The notes under the pieces are model-generated. The model was not told where the DNA came from. It was given only the letters and a program-made list of their open reading frames with translations, and ran no database searches. A stretch of 64,000 bases of DNA from Xanthobacteraceae bacterium (lineage in GTDB: Bacteria > Pseudomonadota > Alphaproteobacteria > Rhizobiales > Xanthobacteraceae), in the NCBI GenBank assembly GCA_022844485.1, contig JALHLQ010000002.1, positions 1 to 64,000 of the forward strand, given 5' to 3'. Below, one piece after another: positions 49,522-59,636 of the stretch. Each line of letters begins with the position of its first letter. Position 1 is the stretch's first letter. The translations under genes and the position numbers were made by a program.

Positions 49522-50502
49522 TCACTCACTTCGATTGCTTGTTTGGACCGCCAGCGTGTCCAGCCACACGGCCAGCACGACGATCACGCCGGTGACGAGC
49601 GGCTGCCAGGACGCGTTGATCTGCAGCAAGTTCATGCCGTTGAGCACGAGCGTGAGAATGAAAGCGCCGATCAAGGTGCCTCCGATCGTGCCCGATCCCC
49701 CAAACAGCGACGTTCCCCCGATCAGCACGGCGGCAATGGCGGGGAGCGTCAATTCCTCGCCGATGTCCCCTTGCGCCGAGTTGATGCGCGCCAAGATGAT
49801 GACGGAGGCGAGACCGGCCATCGCGCCGCTGAACGTATAGACGAGCACGAGACGCCGCTCGACCGGGACGCCGGAGAGCCGGGCCGCCACGGGATTGGCC
49901 CCGATCGCGTAGACCTGTTGGCCCCAGACCGTGCGCTGCGCGAACCACGAGCCGAGCAGAAAGAAAAGGACCATCATGTAGACCGGCATCGGAACGCCAA
50001 GCAGATGTCCGCTTCCAAGCTGGCGAAAGGCGGGGGGAAAGCCGTGAATCGTCTCCCCGGCCATGTAGTAATAGGTCAGGCCGGACAGGATCCACAGCAT
50101 GCCGTAGGTGGCGATGAAGGAGGGAATGCGCAGCGCGGTCACAAGGACGCCGTTGATCAATCCGATCAACGCTCCGCAACCGATGCCGGTGAGAATGCCG
50201 AGCGAGGAAAAGCCCGTGCTCTTGATGACGGTCGCGGCAAGACAGGCGGAAAGGGCGACATTGGCGCCGACTGAGAGATCGAGCCCTGCGGTCAAGATGA
50301 CGAGCGTGAGTCCGGAGGCGAGAATGAACAAGAGCGCCGTCTGCCGCAGCACGTTCAGGAGGTTGCCCGTGGTCAGAAATGCGTCGCTCAGAAAGGCCAG
50401 CGCGACGCACAGCACGAATGCCGCAAACAACCGATAGCCCACCTGCCGCAGATCGGGCGGCAGCGTGAAACGGCGGGTTGCGGCCAGCGGCGCGACGGTC
50501 AC
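49522..50502 (-). CDS. sugar-type ABC transporter permease (RbsC-like), second copy
   Basis: This is a 326-residue permease with eight to ten hydrophobic segments. LILASGLTLVILTAGLDLSV is the RbsC hallmark (about 52-71), followed by GLINGVLVTALRIPSFIATY and the C-terminal GTSLFGGSGTIGGTLIGAF. It overlaps the other permease gene by 4 bp, so the channel is probably a heterodimer of two different RbsC-like chains rather than the homodimer of the ribose system. Confidence 0.92.
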   Translation of the reverse strand: MTVAPLAATRRFTLPPDLRQVGYRLFAAFVLCVALAFLSDAFLTTGNLLNVLRQTALLFILASGLTLVILTAGLDLSVGANVALSACLAATVIKSTGFSSLGILTGIGCGALIGLINGVLVTALRIPSFIATYGMLWILSGLTYYYMAGETIHGFPPAFRQLGSGHLLGVPMPVYMMVLFFLLGSWFAQRTVWGQQVYAIGANPVAARLSGVPVERRLVLVYTFSGAMAGLASVIILARINSAQGDIGEELTLPAIAAVLIGGTSLFGGSGTIGGTLIGAFILTLVLNGMNLLQINASWQPLVTGVIVVLAVWLDTLAVQTSNRSE

Positions 50503-51457
50503 GATGGTCTCCGCAAGCCGTCGATGAACAAAGCGAGGATGACGAGCAGGCCGATGCAGGCGACCTGCGCGGAGGAAGGCACCGCCAGCAGGTTCAAGCC
50601 GTTGCGCAGAACGCCGACCGCAAGCACGCCGAGCAGCGTCCCGAGCAGCCAGCCATTGCCGCGCTCGAACGATGTGCCGCCCACGGCGACGGCTGCAATC
50701 GCATCGAATTCCATTCCGAGGCCGGCGGTCGGATGCGCGCTGTTCATGCGCGCGGTCATGAGCAGCGCAGCAAAACCCGCCATCAACCCGCCGAACGCGT
50801 AGACCGCGATCAGCATCGCGCGGTCGGACACGCCGGCCAGCTTCAAGGCTTCGCGATTGCCGCCGAGGGCAAAGACATAGGTGCCGAACCGCGTGTGGTA
50901 GAGCAGGGCGTGGACCAGGAGATAGGCCGCGGCGGCAATCCAGACCGGATGAGGAATTCCGAGCGTTGCGCCCGAGTAAACCGACCGCACGTCGCCGGGA
51001 ATCCCGACAATGCTCTGGCCGTCGGTGACGACCAGCGACAGGCCCTGCGCGACCCCGAGCGTGCCAAGCGTCACGATGAAGGGAGGCAAGTTGAGCAGCG
51101 CGACGAGCGATCCGTTGACCAGCCCGAATCCCAGGCCCACCAGCATGGCCGCGGCCAGGCCGAACAGGGCCGATCCGGAGCCGACGGTGACCGCTGCCAA
51201 TACGATCGAGGCGAAAGTCAGCACGGCGCCCATCGAGAGGTCGAGCCCCTCGGTCAGGATGATCACGGTCATGGGCAGCGCGATGAGCAGAAGGATCGTC
51301 GATTGCATCAGAATGTTGGCGATATTGCCTGGGCTGAAGAAATTGGCCGTGCCAAACGCGAAGCCGAGCACGAGCGCGACAAGCACAACGGCCACGCCGG
51401 GGATGCGGCCGAGCAGCGACGGCTGAATCGGCGATGTCCGGCGATCCGAGGCAGCGC

Positions 51458-51461
<4 letters not shown>
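50499..51461 (-). CDS. sugar-type ABC transporter permease (RbsC-like), first copy
   Basis: This is a 320-residue permease. PMTVIILTEGLDLSMGAVLT and GFGLVNGSLVALLNLPPFIV are the family signatures, and GGTSFERGNGWLLGTLLGVL lies near the C-terminus. GTG 51461 overlaps the ATPase stop in GTGA; the frame is open upstream only inside the ATPase gene. It forms the pore with the second permease encoded immediately downstream. Confidence 0.91.
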
Positions 51462-52960
<1,499 letters not shown>

Positions 52961-53039
52961 CAGAGCGGTTCTACTTCGACGGCGACAGTCGACCCGCAAA
53001 CAGGACGAGTGGTCATTGTGGCTGTACGATAGGACGTTT

Positions 53040-53052
53040 GCGCAAATTGCGC
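53040..53052. promoter_or_regulatory. palindrome upstream of the sugar-type importer operon
   Basis: GCGCAA-A-TTGCGC is a perfect 13-bp palindrome 80 bases upstream of the ATPase start. Its GCGCAA half-site is shared with the 46986-47006 palindrome before the 2-oxoacid dehydrogenase genes of the same module, although the spacing differs (1 against 7 bases). It may be a regulator site; no dedicated regulator gene for this module is visible other than the XRE-cupin gene just upstream. Confidence 0.4.
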
Positions 53053-53137
53053 GATATCCGTCCGCTCGCGCGCCCGGCCGAGATCGTCCGGTGCGGCTTT
53101 CGATCCTCGACGGCGCATTGCGAAAGCAGTGTTGTCG

Positions 53138-53872
53138 CTAATCACTGCCGCGGCTGCCGTTGTTGCGGTTGATGATCGTCCAAATTGCAACGGCGGCCTC
53201 GTTTCCGACGGCCCAGAGCCGATGCGGGATCTGCGAGTCGAAGGAGACCGAGTCGCCGGCGCCGAGTTCGAATTTCTCGGCGCCGATCTGCAGGCCGAGC
53301 CGGCCGGACAGGATGTAGGCGTATTCCTTGCCGCCGTGCCGGAAGGGCGCGTGCTCCGGACACGACTCCGCGCCCGCGGGATATTTCACGTATAGAAACT
53401 CGACCGCCTCGTCGGGCTGTGCGGTCAGCCGTTCCCATTCGACCCCGCCAGCCAGGCGGATGCGCTTGCGGCTATGCTTGCGCTGAACATAACCGGCCGT
53501 CCTCTCCGCGTTCTTCCCTTGCGGAGATTTTGAAGGCTGTCCAGGAATCTTGAACAGTTCGTCGATGACGAGGCCAAGTTCGGTGGCCATCGACCAGAGC
53601 GAGCCCACCGACGGCATGACCAGGCCGCGCTCGATTTGGGAGACGAGGCTCGGAGACACGCCCACCCTCCGCGCGAATTCCCGCAAGGCGATGCCTTGCC
53701 GCTCCCGCTCCTCGCGAAGCTTGCCGCCGATCAATCCCGGTTCCGCTTGTCGAGCCCGCGGCAACCGGGCGGCGCCGCCGCGCTTCCCCCGCGGGTGCGC
53801 GGGGAGACGCTCCGGCCTTGCCGGTCCTGCTTTTCCTGCCCGCAATCCTTGCGTCCGGGGACCATGCATCAT
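53138..53872 (-). CDS. XRE family transcriptional regulator with C-terminal cupin domain
   Basis: This is a 244-residue two-domain regulator. A basic, Pro/Gly-rich lead of about 50 residues precedes a helix-turn-helix (GIALREFARRVGVSPSLVSQ, about 64-110) and a cupin domain (about 155-235, with HAPFRHGGKEYAYILSGRLG and DSVSFDSQIPHRLWAVG). This is the PuuR/ClgR-like architecture in which the cupin senses a small molecule. It is divergent from the bicupin gene across 73 bases with repeated AATAAACA elements. The downstream importer operon is co-directional and 178 bases away, so it could be a second target. Confidence 0.9.
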   Translation of the reverse strand: MMHGPRTQGLRAGKAGPARPERLPAHPRGKRGGAARLPRARQAEPGLIGGKLREERERQGIALREFARRVGVSPSLVSQIERGLVMPSVGSLWSMATELGLVIDELFKIPGQPSKSPQGKNAERTAGYVQRKHSRKRIRLAGGVEWERLTAQPDEAVEFLYVKYPAGAESCPEHAPFRHGGKEYAYILSGRLGLQIGAEKFELGAGDSVSFDSQIPHRLWAVGNEAAVAIWTIINRNNGSRGSD

Positions 53873-53896
53873 GATTGACTCGCGCCGTCGATCGGG

Positions 53897-53922
53897 AATA
53901 AACAGTTTAGTGACAATAAACA
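53897..53922. promoter_or_regulatory. repeated AATAAACA elements between XRE-cupin and bicupin genes
   Basis: AATAAACA occurs at 53897-53904 and 53915-53922, 18 bases apart, and GTTTA (53905-53909) with TAAAC (53917-53921) adds an inverted pair. This is a conspicuous AT-rich island in GC-rich DNA. It probably holds the divergent promoters and the operator of the XRE-cupin regulator. Confidence 0.45.
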
Positions 53923-53945
53923 ATATGAGGCCGGGAGGAAAGACG

Positions 53946-54851
53946 TTGCATCATGTTGTCCGCGCCGAAGCCATCCGGCCGGTCGCCGGCTATCCCGGGC
54001 GCAGTGCGGGCTTCGAACGGTTTTCCGCCGTCGACCGCTCGGTCGGTTCGGTCCACACGGCGCTGGGGCTCTGCACGCTTGGTGCGCGCGGCCATGTCGA
54101 CACGCATGTGCAGTCTTTCGAAGAGCTTTTCTATGTCACGGAAGGCGCGCCGACGCTCGTCCTCAACGGGCGCGGCCATCCGCTCCTTCCCGGCGCATGC
54201 GGGGTCGTTCCGGTCGGCGTGCCGCATGCCTGGATCGGAGCCGACGCGGGTTCATCCAAATGGATCGACATGCTCACGCCCATCCCGCGCAGCGCGGACG
54301 AGCCGGCGGATATTTTCTTCCTCGGACCTCCCAAGGCCTATGAGACGGGTCCGCTCGACATTCGCGACCCGCGCTCGCTCAACATCTTCCGCATGACGGA
54401 TGACGACATCACGCTCGACAAGCTCAAGGTCGGCGCGCGCGTCGACGCGCCGACGGTGTCGGCGAGCATGGCGACCGCGCTCCTTGCCTATAGCGGCATC
54501 GCGGTGAAGATGCTCGTGGATCAGCGCCTGTCTGCCGCGCTCGCGACGATGTTCATGGTCGAATATCAGCCGGGCGGCGTGGCGCATCTGCACGATCACC
54601 CGCTGGAGGAGGCCTATGTCATTTTCGAGGGCGAGATCGAGGCGGTCGCCGACGGTCAAACCTATCATCTGAAGCCGGGCGACGTGCTGTGGACGGGCGT
54701 CGGTTCGATCCACGCCTTCTACAACAGGACGAACAAGACGGTGCGGTGGCTCGAGACGCAATCGCCACAGCCGCCCGCGCGGCATTCCTACCGGTTCAAC
54801 CGGGACTGGGACTACTTGAGGGAAAAGCTGGCGAGCGGCCAGCAAAGGTGA
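53946..54851 (+). CDS. bicupin protein (ureidoglycine aminohydrolase-like fold)
   Basis: This is a protein of about 301 residues with two cupin barrels: HVDTHVQSFEELFYVTEGAP in the first, and VAHLHDHPLEEAYVIFEGEI with LKPGDVLWTGVGSIHAFYN in the second. The H-x-H-x(5)-E metal site is clearest in the second barrel. The layout resembles (S)-ureidoglycine aminohydrolase (UGHY) and related bicupins acting on ureides and keto acids. I prefer TTG 53946 as start because GGGAGGAA lies 6 nt before it; ATG 53925 is in frame but has no site. It opens the plus-strand module with a Liv-type importer and may act on its substrate. Activity is unproven. Confidence 0.8.
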   Translation: MHHVVRAEAIRPVAGYPGRSAGFERFSAVDRSVGSVHTALGLCTLGARGHVDTHVQSFEELFYVTEGAPTLVLNGRGHPLLPGACGVVPVGVPHAWIGADAGSSKWIDMLTPIPRSADEPADIFFLGPPKAYETGPLDIRDPRSLNIFRMTDDDITLDKLKVGARVDAPTVSASMATALLAYSGIAVKMLVDQRLSAALATMFMVEYQPGGVAHLHDHPLEEAYVIFEGEIEAVADGQTYHLKPGDVLWTGVGSIHAFYNRTNKTVRWLETQSPQPPARHSYRFNRDWDYLREKLASGQQR

Positions 54852-54987
54852 ATGCACGCCCCCAATGGCTTGCATGTCGCGGACGGAGCGGCGGCGTGCA
54901 TGCCATAGTCGGTTCTGCTGAACCAGAGTCAGCGAGTTTGAGCAGTCTCGTCGGCCACGACGCGGCTCCAAGGGAGAGGAAACAGAC

Positions 54988-56247
54988 ATGACTATCACGC
55001 GACGACAATTTGCGAAGATCGGCGCCGCGGCGGCGGTCGCGGCGCCGGCCGTATGGAGCGGGGCGTATGCCCAGAGCCAGCCTATTCGCGTTGGATGCAG
55101 CGCGTCCCTGACCGGTCCCCTGTCGAGCACCAAGAATCTGGTGATCGGCTACGAACTGTGGCGCGATGACGTGAACGCCGCGGGCGGCTTGCTCGGGCGT
55201 AAAGTGGAGCTCGTCGTCTATGACGATCAGAGCCTGCCGGCGAACGTGCCGGGCATCTATTCGAAGCTGCTCGACATCGACAAGGTCGATTTCCTTTTCT
55301 CGCCCTACGGCGCCAACCTGACTGCGGCGGCGATGCCCCTGGCGAAGCAGCGCGACCGCTTCATCGTCGGCATCTTGACGCTTGCCGCGAACGATGCGCT
55401 CAAGCACGACAAATTCTTTCAGGCGGCGCCGTGGGGGCCGAACGGCGCAGAGGATTGGGCGCGCGGTTTCTTCGATCTTGCGAACGCGCAAGGGATCAAG
55501 AAGATGGCCATCATGGCGGCCGACACCGAGTTCTCCAAGACGGCCGCGGCTGGAGGCCGGCGGGTCTGCGAACAGTTCGGCATGCAGGTCGTCGACTACC
55601 AGATCTATCCGCCGGCCAATCGCGACTTTTCGGCGATCTTGCGCAATGTCAGAGCGGCCGCGCCTGACGGCGTGTTCGTCTGCTCGTATCCGGCCGACTC
55701 GACAGCGATCGTGCGCGGAATCTCGGAGATCGGGATTGGGGATTCCGTGCGCCTATTCGGCGGCGGAATGGTCGGCCCGCAATATACGTCTCTCCTGGAG
55801 AGCCTCGGTCCGGCACTCAACGGCATCACCAATTTCCATCTCTATGTGCCGGAGCCGACGGTCAAATTCGAAGGCATCGAGAGCTTCCTGACGCGCTACG
55901 CGCCAATCGCCAAAGAGCGCCAGGTCGATGCGCTCGGGTTCTACATTCCGCCCTTCTGCTACGCGGCCGGCCAGTTCATTTCCGTGGCGGTGAAGGCCAC
56001 CGGAACGATCGACCAGGCCAAGGTCTCGCAATGGCTGCACGCGAACACCGTCGACACCATCGTCGGGAAGATTCAGTTCAACGCCCTCGGGGACTGGACG
56101 CAACGCCGGGTGTTGATGTGCCAGTTCCAGAACATCAAGGGCACCGACAATGCCCAGTTCCGCCAAGCGGGCCGACAGATCATCGTCGATCCGCCCGCGT
56201 TCAAGAGCGGAAACCTGGTGCCTTTCGCTCAGGCCCGAAAGGTTTGA
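54988..56247 (+). CDS. branched-chain-type periplasmic substrate-binding protein with twin-arginine signal
   Basis: This is a 419-residue Peripla_BP_6 receptor. The Tat leader TRRQFAKIG (4-12) and an Ala-rich hydrophobic stretch end at SGAYA (about 28). The mature protein has IRVGCSASLTGPLSS, VNAAGGLLGRKVELVVYDDQ and DFLFSPYGANLTAAAMPLAK. Export in folded form is therefore likely. It lies 136 nt after the bicupin gene; that gap has only a weak GGTTC-TGCT-GAACC hairpin (54911-54924). A GC hairpin follows the stop. The ligand is unknown; family members near amidase or ureide genes often bind urea, amides or amino acids. Confidence 0.92.
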   Translation: MTITRRQFAKIGAAAAVAAPAVWSGAYAQSQPIRVGCSASLTGPLSSTKNLVIGYELWRDDVNAAGGLLGRKVELVVYDDQSLPANVPGIYSKLLDIDKVDFLFSPYGANLTAAAMPLAKQRDRFIVGILTLAANDALKHDKFFQAAPWGPNGAEDWARGFFDLANAQGIKKMAIMAADTEFSKTAAAGGRRVCEQFGMQVVDYQIYPPANRDFSAILRNVRAAAPDGVFVCSYPADSTAIVRGISEIGIGDSVRLFGGGMVGPQYTSLLESLGPALNGITNFHLYVPEPTVKFEGIESFLTRYAPIAKERQVDALGFYIPPFCYAAGQFISVAVKATGTIDQAKVSQWLHANTVDTIVGKIQFNALGDWTQRRVLMCQFQNIKGTDNAQFRQAGRQIIVDPPAFKSGNLVPFAQARKV

Positions 56248-56261
56248 GATGAGACAAGGGC

Positions 56262-56286
56262 GCGGGCCCGGAGGTTGCGGGCCCGC
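56262..56286 (+). terminator. intercistronic hairpin after the second Liv-type receptor gene
   Basis: GCGGGCCC (56262-56269) pairs with GGGCCCGC (56279-56286) around a 9-nt loop, 15 nt after the receptor stop and 18 nt before livH. The loop contains GGAGG. TTCTCCCT follows rather than a T-run, so partial attenuation or mRNA protection is more likely than termination. Confidence 0.6.
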
Positions 56287-56304
56287 TTCTCCCTCCAGGA
56301 CAGC

Positions 56305-57183
56305 ATGCTTATTCTCGACCTTGGCCTGAACGCCTTCGCGACCGGGATCGTCCTGGGCAGCGTCTACGCTCTTGTTGCGCTGGGCCTCGCGATCACCTTC
56401 GGTCTGCTCCACATTCCCAATGTCGCGCACCCGGCGATGGTGATCGCCGGGTCCTATGCCGTCGTAGTCAGCAACGCCTACGGCGTCGATCCGCTCCTCA
56501 GCGGACTGTTCTGGGCCGTGCCGTTCTATGTCGCCGGCGTCTTGTTCTATGGATTCTACTCTTACGTCTTCGAGGCGCGCGGGCGCGGCAACACGCTACA
56601 AAGTCTCACGCTGTTCTTCGGCGTGTCATTGATCGTCGAGATCGCGCTCGTCGTCGCCTTCGGCACCGACTTGCGTTCGATCAGCGCCGGCTATGTCGGC
56701 CGGAGCCTGTCGCTCGGCTTTGTAGTGATTCCGTACCGCTTTCTCGTGCCGGCCTTGCTGACGCCGGTGATCATTCTCCTGCTCTGGCTCTATCTCAACC
56801 GCACCAATACCGGCCTTGCGATCAGGGCGGTGGCCTACGAGGAGCGCGCGCTCCACATCTGCGGCATTGATCCGGTCTCCGTCAAACGCCATGCGTTCGG
56901 TCTGGCGATGGCAATGGCGGCGATCGCCGGCGCCGCGCTGGTCATCACCGGGCCGGTCGATCCGTTTGCCGGGCGCGTCCATCTGGGCCGCGTCTTCGCC
57001 ATCGTGGTGCTGGCGGGGCTCGGCACCATTCCCGGCACGCTTCTCGCGGCGATGCTGATCGGCGTGGCGGAGTCCTTCGTCATGGCGTTCCTGAGTCCGT
57101 CTTGGGCGCCCGGCGTCGCCTTCGCCATTCTGCTCGCCACATTGGGATTGCGGCCGCAAGGTTTGTTCGGGGCCTTGCGATGA
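56305..57183 (+). CDS. branched-chain-type ABC transporter permease (LivH-like)
   Basis: This is a 292-residue permease starting MLILDLGLNAFATGIVLGSV at ATG 56305 (AGGA nearby). ALGLAITFGLLHIPNVAHPA is a variant of the LivH signature, and VLAGLGTIPGTLLAAMLIGV lies near the end. The polar AQGE of standard LivH is replaced by HPAM, which suggests an importer of divergent specificity. It overlaps livM by 4 bp. Confidence 0.9.
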   Translation: MLILDLGLNAFATGIVLGSVYALVALGLAITFGLLHIPNVAHPAMVIAGSYAVVVSNAYGVDPLLSGLFWAVPFYVAGVLFYGFYSYVFEARGRGNTLQSLTLFFGVSLIVEIALVVAFGTDLRSISAGYVGRSLSLGFVVIPYRFLVPALLTPVIILLLWLYLNRTNTGLAIRAVAYEERALHICGIDPVSVKRHAFGLAMAMAAIAGAALVITGPVDPFAGRVHLGRVFAIVVLAGLGTIPGTLLAAMLIGVAESFVMAFLSPSWAPGVAFAILLATLGLRPQGLFGALR

Positions 57184-58118
57184 CGATGCCGCGCTTCATC
57201 GCCGTCGCGCTTGCGGTCGCCGCAACGGGGCTGCTCCTGCCTTTCGCGGTCAGCAATCCGTTCTACTATTATGTCGGCTACATCGTTCTGCAATACGTCG
57301 TCATCGCAACCGGCTGGAACATTCTGGGCGGCTATGCCGGCTACACGAATTTCGGCGCTTCGGCGTTCTTCGGAGCCGGCGCCTATACGGCGGCGCTGCT
57401 GATGAAGGGGATTGCGGCGCCCATGCTCGTCCAGCTCCTTGGGGCGGCGTGCATCGGCGTGCTGCTCGGGATCGTGACGGGCTACCTGACGCTTCGAATC
57501 CAGGGCGTGTACTTCGCCATCGCGACGGTCGCGCTCGTCGTGATGCTCGAGACGCTGGTGCACAATACCGATTATCTTGGCGGGGCGGCCGGATTGCCGC
57601 TGTTGCCCGCGCCGCCGCCGGGCTGGTTCGGCAATCAGCAGCAATATGTCTTCTGCGTCATGCTTTTTCTGTCGGCATTCGCCGTCGTCGTCGCGCGCTG
57701 GATCGAGGTGTCGTGGGTCGGCCGCGGACTGGGCGCGCTGCGCGCCAGCGAGCCGGCGGCGGAATGCTGCGGAGTGCCTACGCTCAAGTTGAAGCTTCTG
57801 GCTTGCGCGCTGAGCGGGGGCCTTATGGCGATGGCGGGCGCGCCATATCCGACCTACTCGTCCTATGTCGATCCGATGAGCGCATTCAGCCTGACGATCG
57901 GGCTCAACGCGCTCGCCATGCCGCTGATCGGCGGAACGCAATCTTGGCTCGGCCCTGTGATCGGCGCCGTTCTGCTTGCGAGCGTTCAGCAGATCACCAC
58001 CGTCACGATCTCCTCCGAGTTCAACATTCTCGCGGTCGGGATCGTCTTGATCGCCTTCGTTGCCGCAGCTCCCGAGGGCCTTCTGGGGCTTCTCGCCAAG
58101 AAGAGAAACGCGGCATGA
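57180..58118 (+). CDS. branched-chain-type ABC transporter permease (LivM-like)
   Basis: This is a 312-residue permease with NILGGYAGYTNFGASAFFGA in place of the usual GGQxSLGH form, LGALRASEPAAECCGVPTLK as coupling helix region and MPLIGGTQSWLGPVIGAVLL near the end. ATG 57180 overlaps the LivH stop; the stop overlaps the LivG start in ATGA. It forms the channel with the preceding subunit. Confidence 0.9.
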   Translation: MTMPRFIAVALAVAATGLLLPFAVSNPFYYYVGYIVLQYVVIATGWNILGGYAGYTNFGASAFFGAGAYTAALLMKGIAAPMLVQLLGAACIGVLLGIVTGYLTLRIQGVYFAIATVALVVMLETLVHNTDYLGGAAGLPLLPAPPPGWFGNQQQYVFCVMLFLSAFAVVVARWIEVSWVGRGLGALRASEPAAECCGVPTLKLKLLACALSGGLMAMAGAPYPTYSSYVDPMSAFSLTIGLNALAMPLIGGTQSWLGPVIGAVLLASVQQITTVTISSEFNILAVGIVLIAFVAAAPEGLLGLLAKKRNAA

Positions 58119-58843
58119 GCGGCGATCTCCTGTCGGCCCGTGACGTGCAAAAGAGCTTCGGCGCGGTGCGCGCGCTCGGTCCGATCGACTTTGCGCTCAA
58201 GCCGCGCGAACGGCTCGGCCTCATCGGTCCGAACGGGTCGGGCAAGACCACATTGATCAATTGTATCACCGGCCTGTTTCCGCCCGACGAGGGGACGATC
58301 AGCTTCCGCGGCGAGGACATCACGCGCGAGCCCGCCTATCGTCGCGCCCGCCGCGGGCTGTCGCGCAGCTTCCAGATTCCGCGCCCGTTCGTCGGGATGA
58401 CCGTGCTCGAGAACCTGCTTGTGCCGATGGACTATCTGAGGGCAGGCGCGCGCAGGGGAGCCGAGCGGGCCGAAGAGGTGCTGCAGTCGGTCGGGCTTTA
58501 TGCGCGCCGCCAGGACGCCGCCGAGGCCTTGTCCCAGCTCGAGCTGCGCAAGCTCGAACTTGCGCGGGCGCTGGTCGCCGAGCCGCTGGTCCTCATCGCC
58601 GATGAAGCGATGGCGGGACTGTCGGAGGCGGAGATCGACGACATCCTGACGCTGCTGTTCAGGCTGAACGAAACCGGCGTCGCCGTGGTGATGATCGAGC
58701 ACATCATGCATGCGGTGATGCGGTTTTCCGAACGCGTCATCTGCCTGCAAACCGGCCGGATCATCGCCGAGGGCTCACCAAAGCAGATTGCGGCCGATCC
58801 GCTGGTGCAAAAGGTCTATTTCGGTGAACAGACTCATCGTTGA
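58115..58843 (+). CDS. branched-chain-type ABC transporter ATPase (LivG-like)
   Basis: This is a 242-residue ATPase with Walker A GPNGSGKTT, RRARRGLSRSFQIPRPFVGM as the LivG-type Q-loop extension, LSQLELRKLELARALV as signature region, Walker B LVLIADEAMAGLSE and H-loop MIEHIMHAV. It overlaps livM by 4 bp and livF by 20 bp. Confidence 0.92.
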   Translation: MSGDLLSARDVQKSFGAVRALGPIDFALKPRERLGLIGPNGSGKTTLINCITGLFPPDEGTISFRGEDITREPAYRRARRGLSRSFQIPRPFVGMTVLENLLVPMDYLRAGARRGAERAEEVLQSVGLYARRQDAAEALSQLELRKLELARALVAEPLVLIADEAMAGLSEAEIDDILTLLFRLNETGVAVVMIEHIMHAVMRFSERVICLQTGRIIAEGSPKQIAADPLVQKVYFGEQTHR

Positions 58844-59555
58844 GGGATTGGAGGCCGGCTACGGGGCCGTGACGGTTCTGCGCGACGTCAGTCTCGAAGT
58901 CGCGGAAGGCGAGCTTGTCGCGCTTGTCGGCATGAACGGCAACGGAAAGAGCACGCTGCTCAACACGATCCTTGGATTTGTGCGGCCGCGCGCGGGGCGC
59001 GTCGTGCTGGAATGGGACGGCGCGTCCATCGACCTCGCGAAGACGGCTCCGCACGACATCACCAATCTCGGGATCGCATCCGTGCCGGAGGGACGCCGGC
59101 TCGTTCCCAACCTTACGGTGGAGGAGAATCTCGTTCTCGCCGGCGGAGGCCCGCGCGGGAGGGCGGATCTGAAGGCGAATCTCGCTTCGTGCCTCGAGAT
59201 GTTTCCGATTCTGCAGGAACGCCGGCGCCAGTTCGCTTCGACATTGAGCGGCGGCGAGCAGCAGATGCTGGCGATCGCGCGTGCGCTGATGACCTCGCCG
59301 CAGGTGATGGTGATCGACGAGCCGTCGGTCGGTCTCGCTCCGATTATCGTCGATCAGGTGATCGCGACGATTCGTCAATTGCAAGAGCGTCGCAAGCTCA
59401 CGATCCTCATGGCGGAGCAAAGCTTCTTCCAGACGATTGCCGTGTCCTCGCGCGCCTATGTGCTGGCGCATGGGCGCATCATCCGAACTTTCGAGCGCGA
59501 TCTCGACGCGGTCGGCGCGGACGAGATACGCAACGCCATCATGGGTCTGGGCTGA
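58824..59555 (+). CDS. branched-chain-type ABC transporter ATPase (LivF-like)
   Basis: This is a 243-residue ATPase with Walker A GMNGNGKST, signature LSGGEQQM, Walker B VMVIDEPSVGLAP and the LivF-type ILMAEQSFFQT region. GTG 58824 lies inside the end of livG (20-bp overlap); the encoded N-terminus NRLIVEGLEAGYGAVTVL fits LivF. It is the last importer gene. The M24 gene follows after 81 bases containing a 20-bp inverted repeat. Confidence 0.92.
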   Translation: MNRLIVEGLEAGYGAVTVLRDVSLEVAEGELVALVGMNGNGKSTLLNTILGFVRPRAGRVVLEWDGASIDLAKTAPHDITNLGIASVPEGRRLVPNLTVEENLVLAGGGPRGRADLKANLASCLEMFPILQERRRQFASTLSGGEQQMLAIARALMTSPQVMVIDEPSVGLAPIIVDQVIATIRQLQERRKLTILMAEQSFFQTIAVSSRAYVLAHGRIIRTFERDLDAVGADEIRNAIMGLG

Positions 59556-59593
59556 CGGCTTCGCCGGGCAACAGACAGCATTTCGAGGATGAT

Positions 59594-59613
59594 ACGCGAT
59601 GCGAGCATCGCGT
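59594..59613 (+). repeat. perfect 20-bp inverted repeat between livF and the M24 gene
   Basis: ACGCGATGC (59594-59602) and GCATCGCGT (59605-59613) are perfect complements separated by GA. It could be an RNA hairpin with a CGAG-type loop that shields the M24 message, or an operator. The M24 ribosome-binding site GGAGAAGGA lies just downstream. Confidence 0.4.
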
Positions 59614-59636
59614 GAGAACGGAGAAGGATCTGCGCC

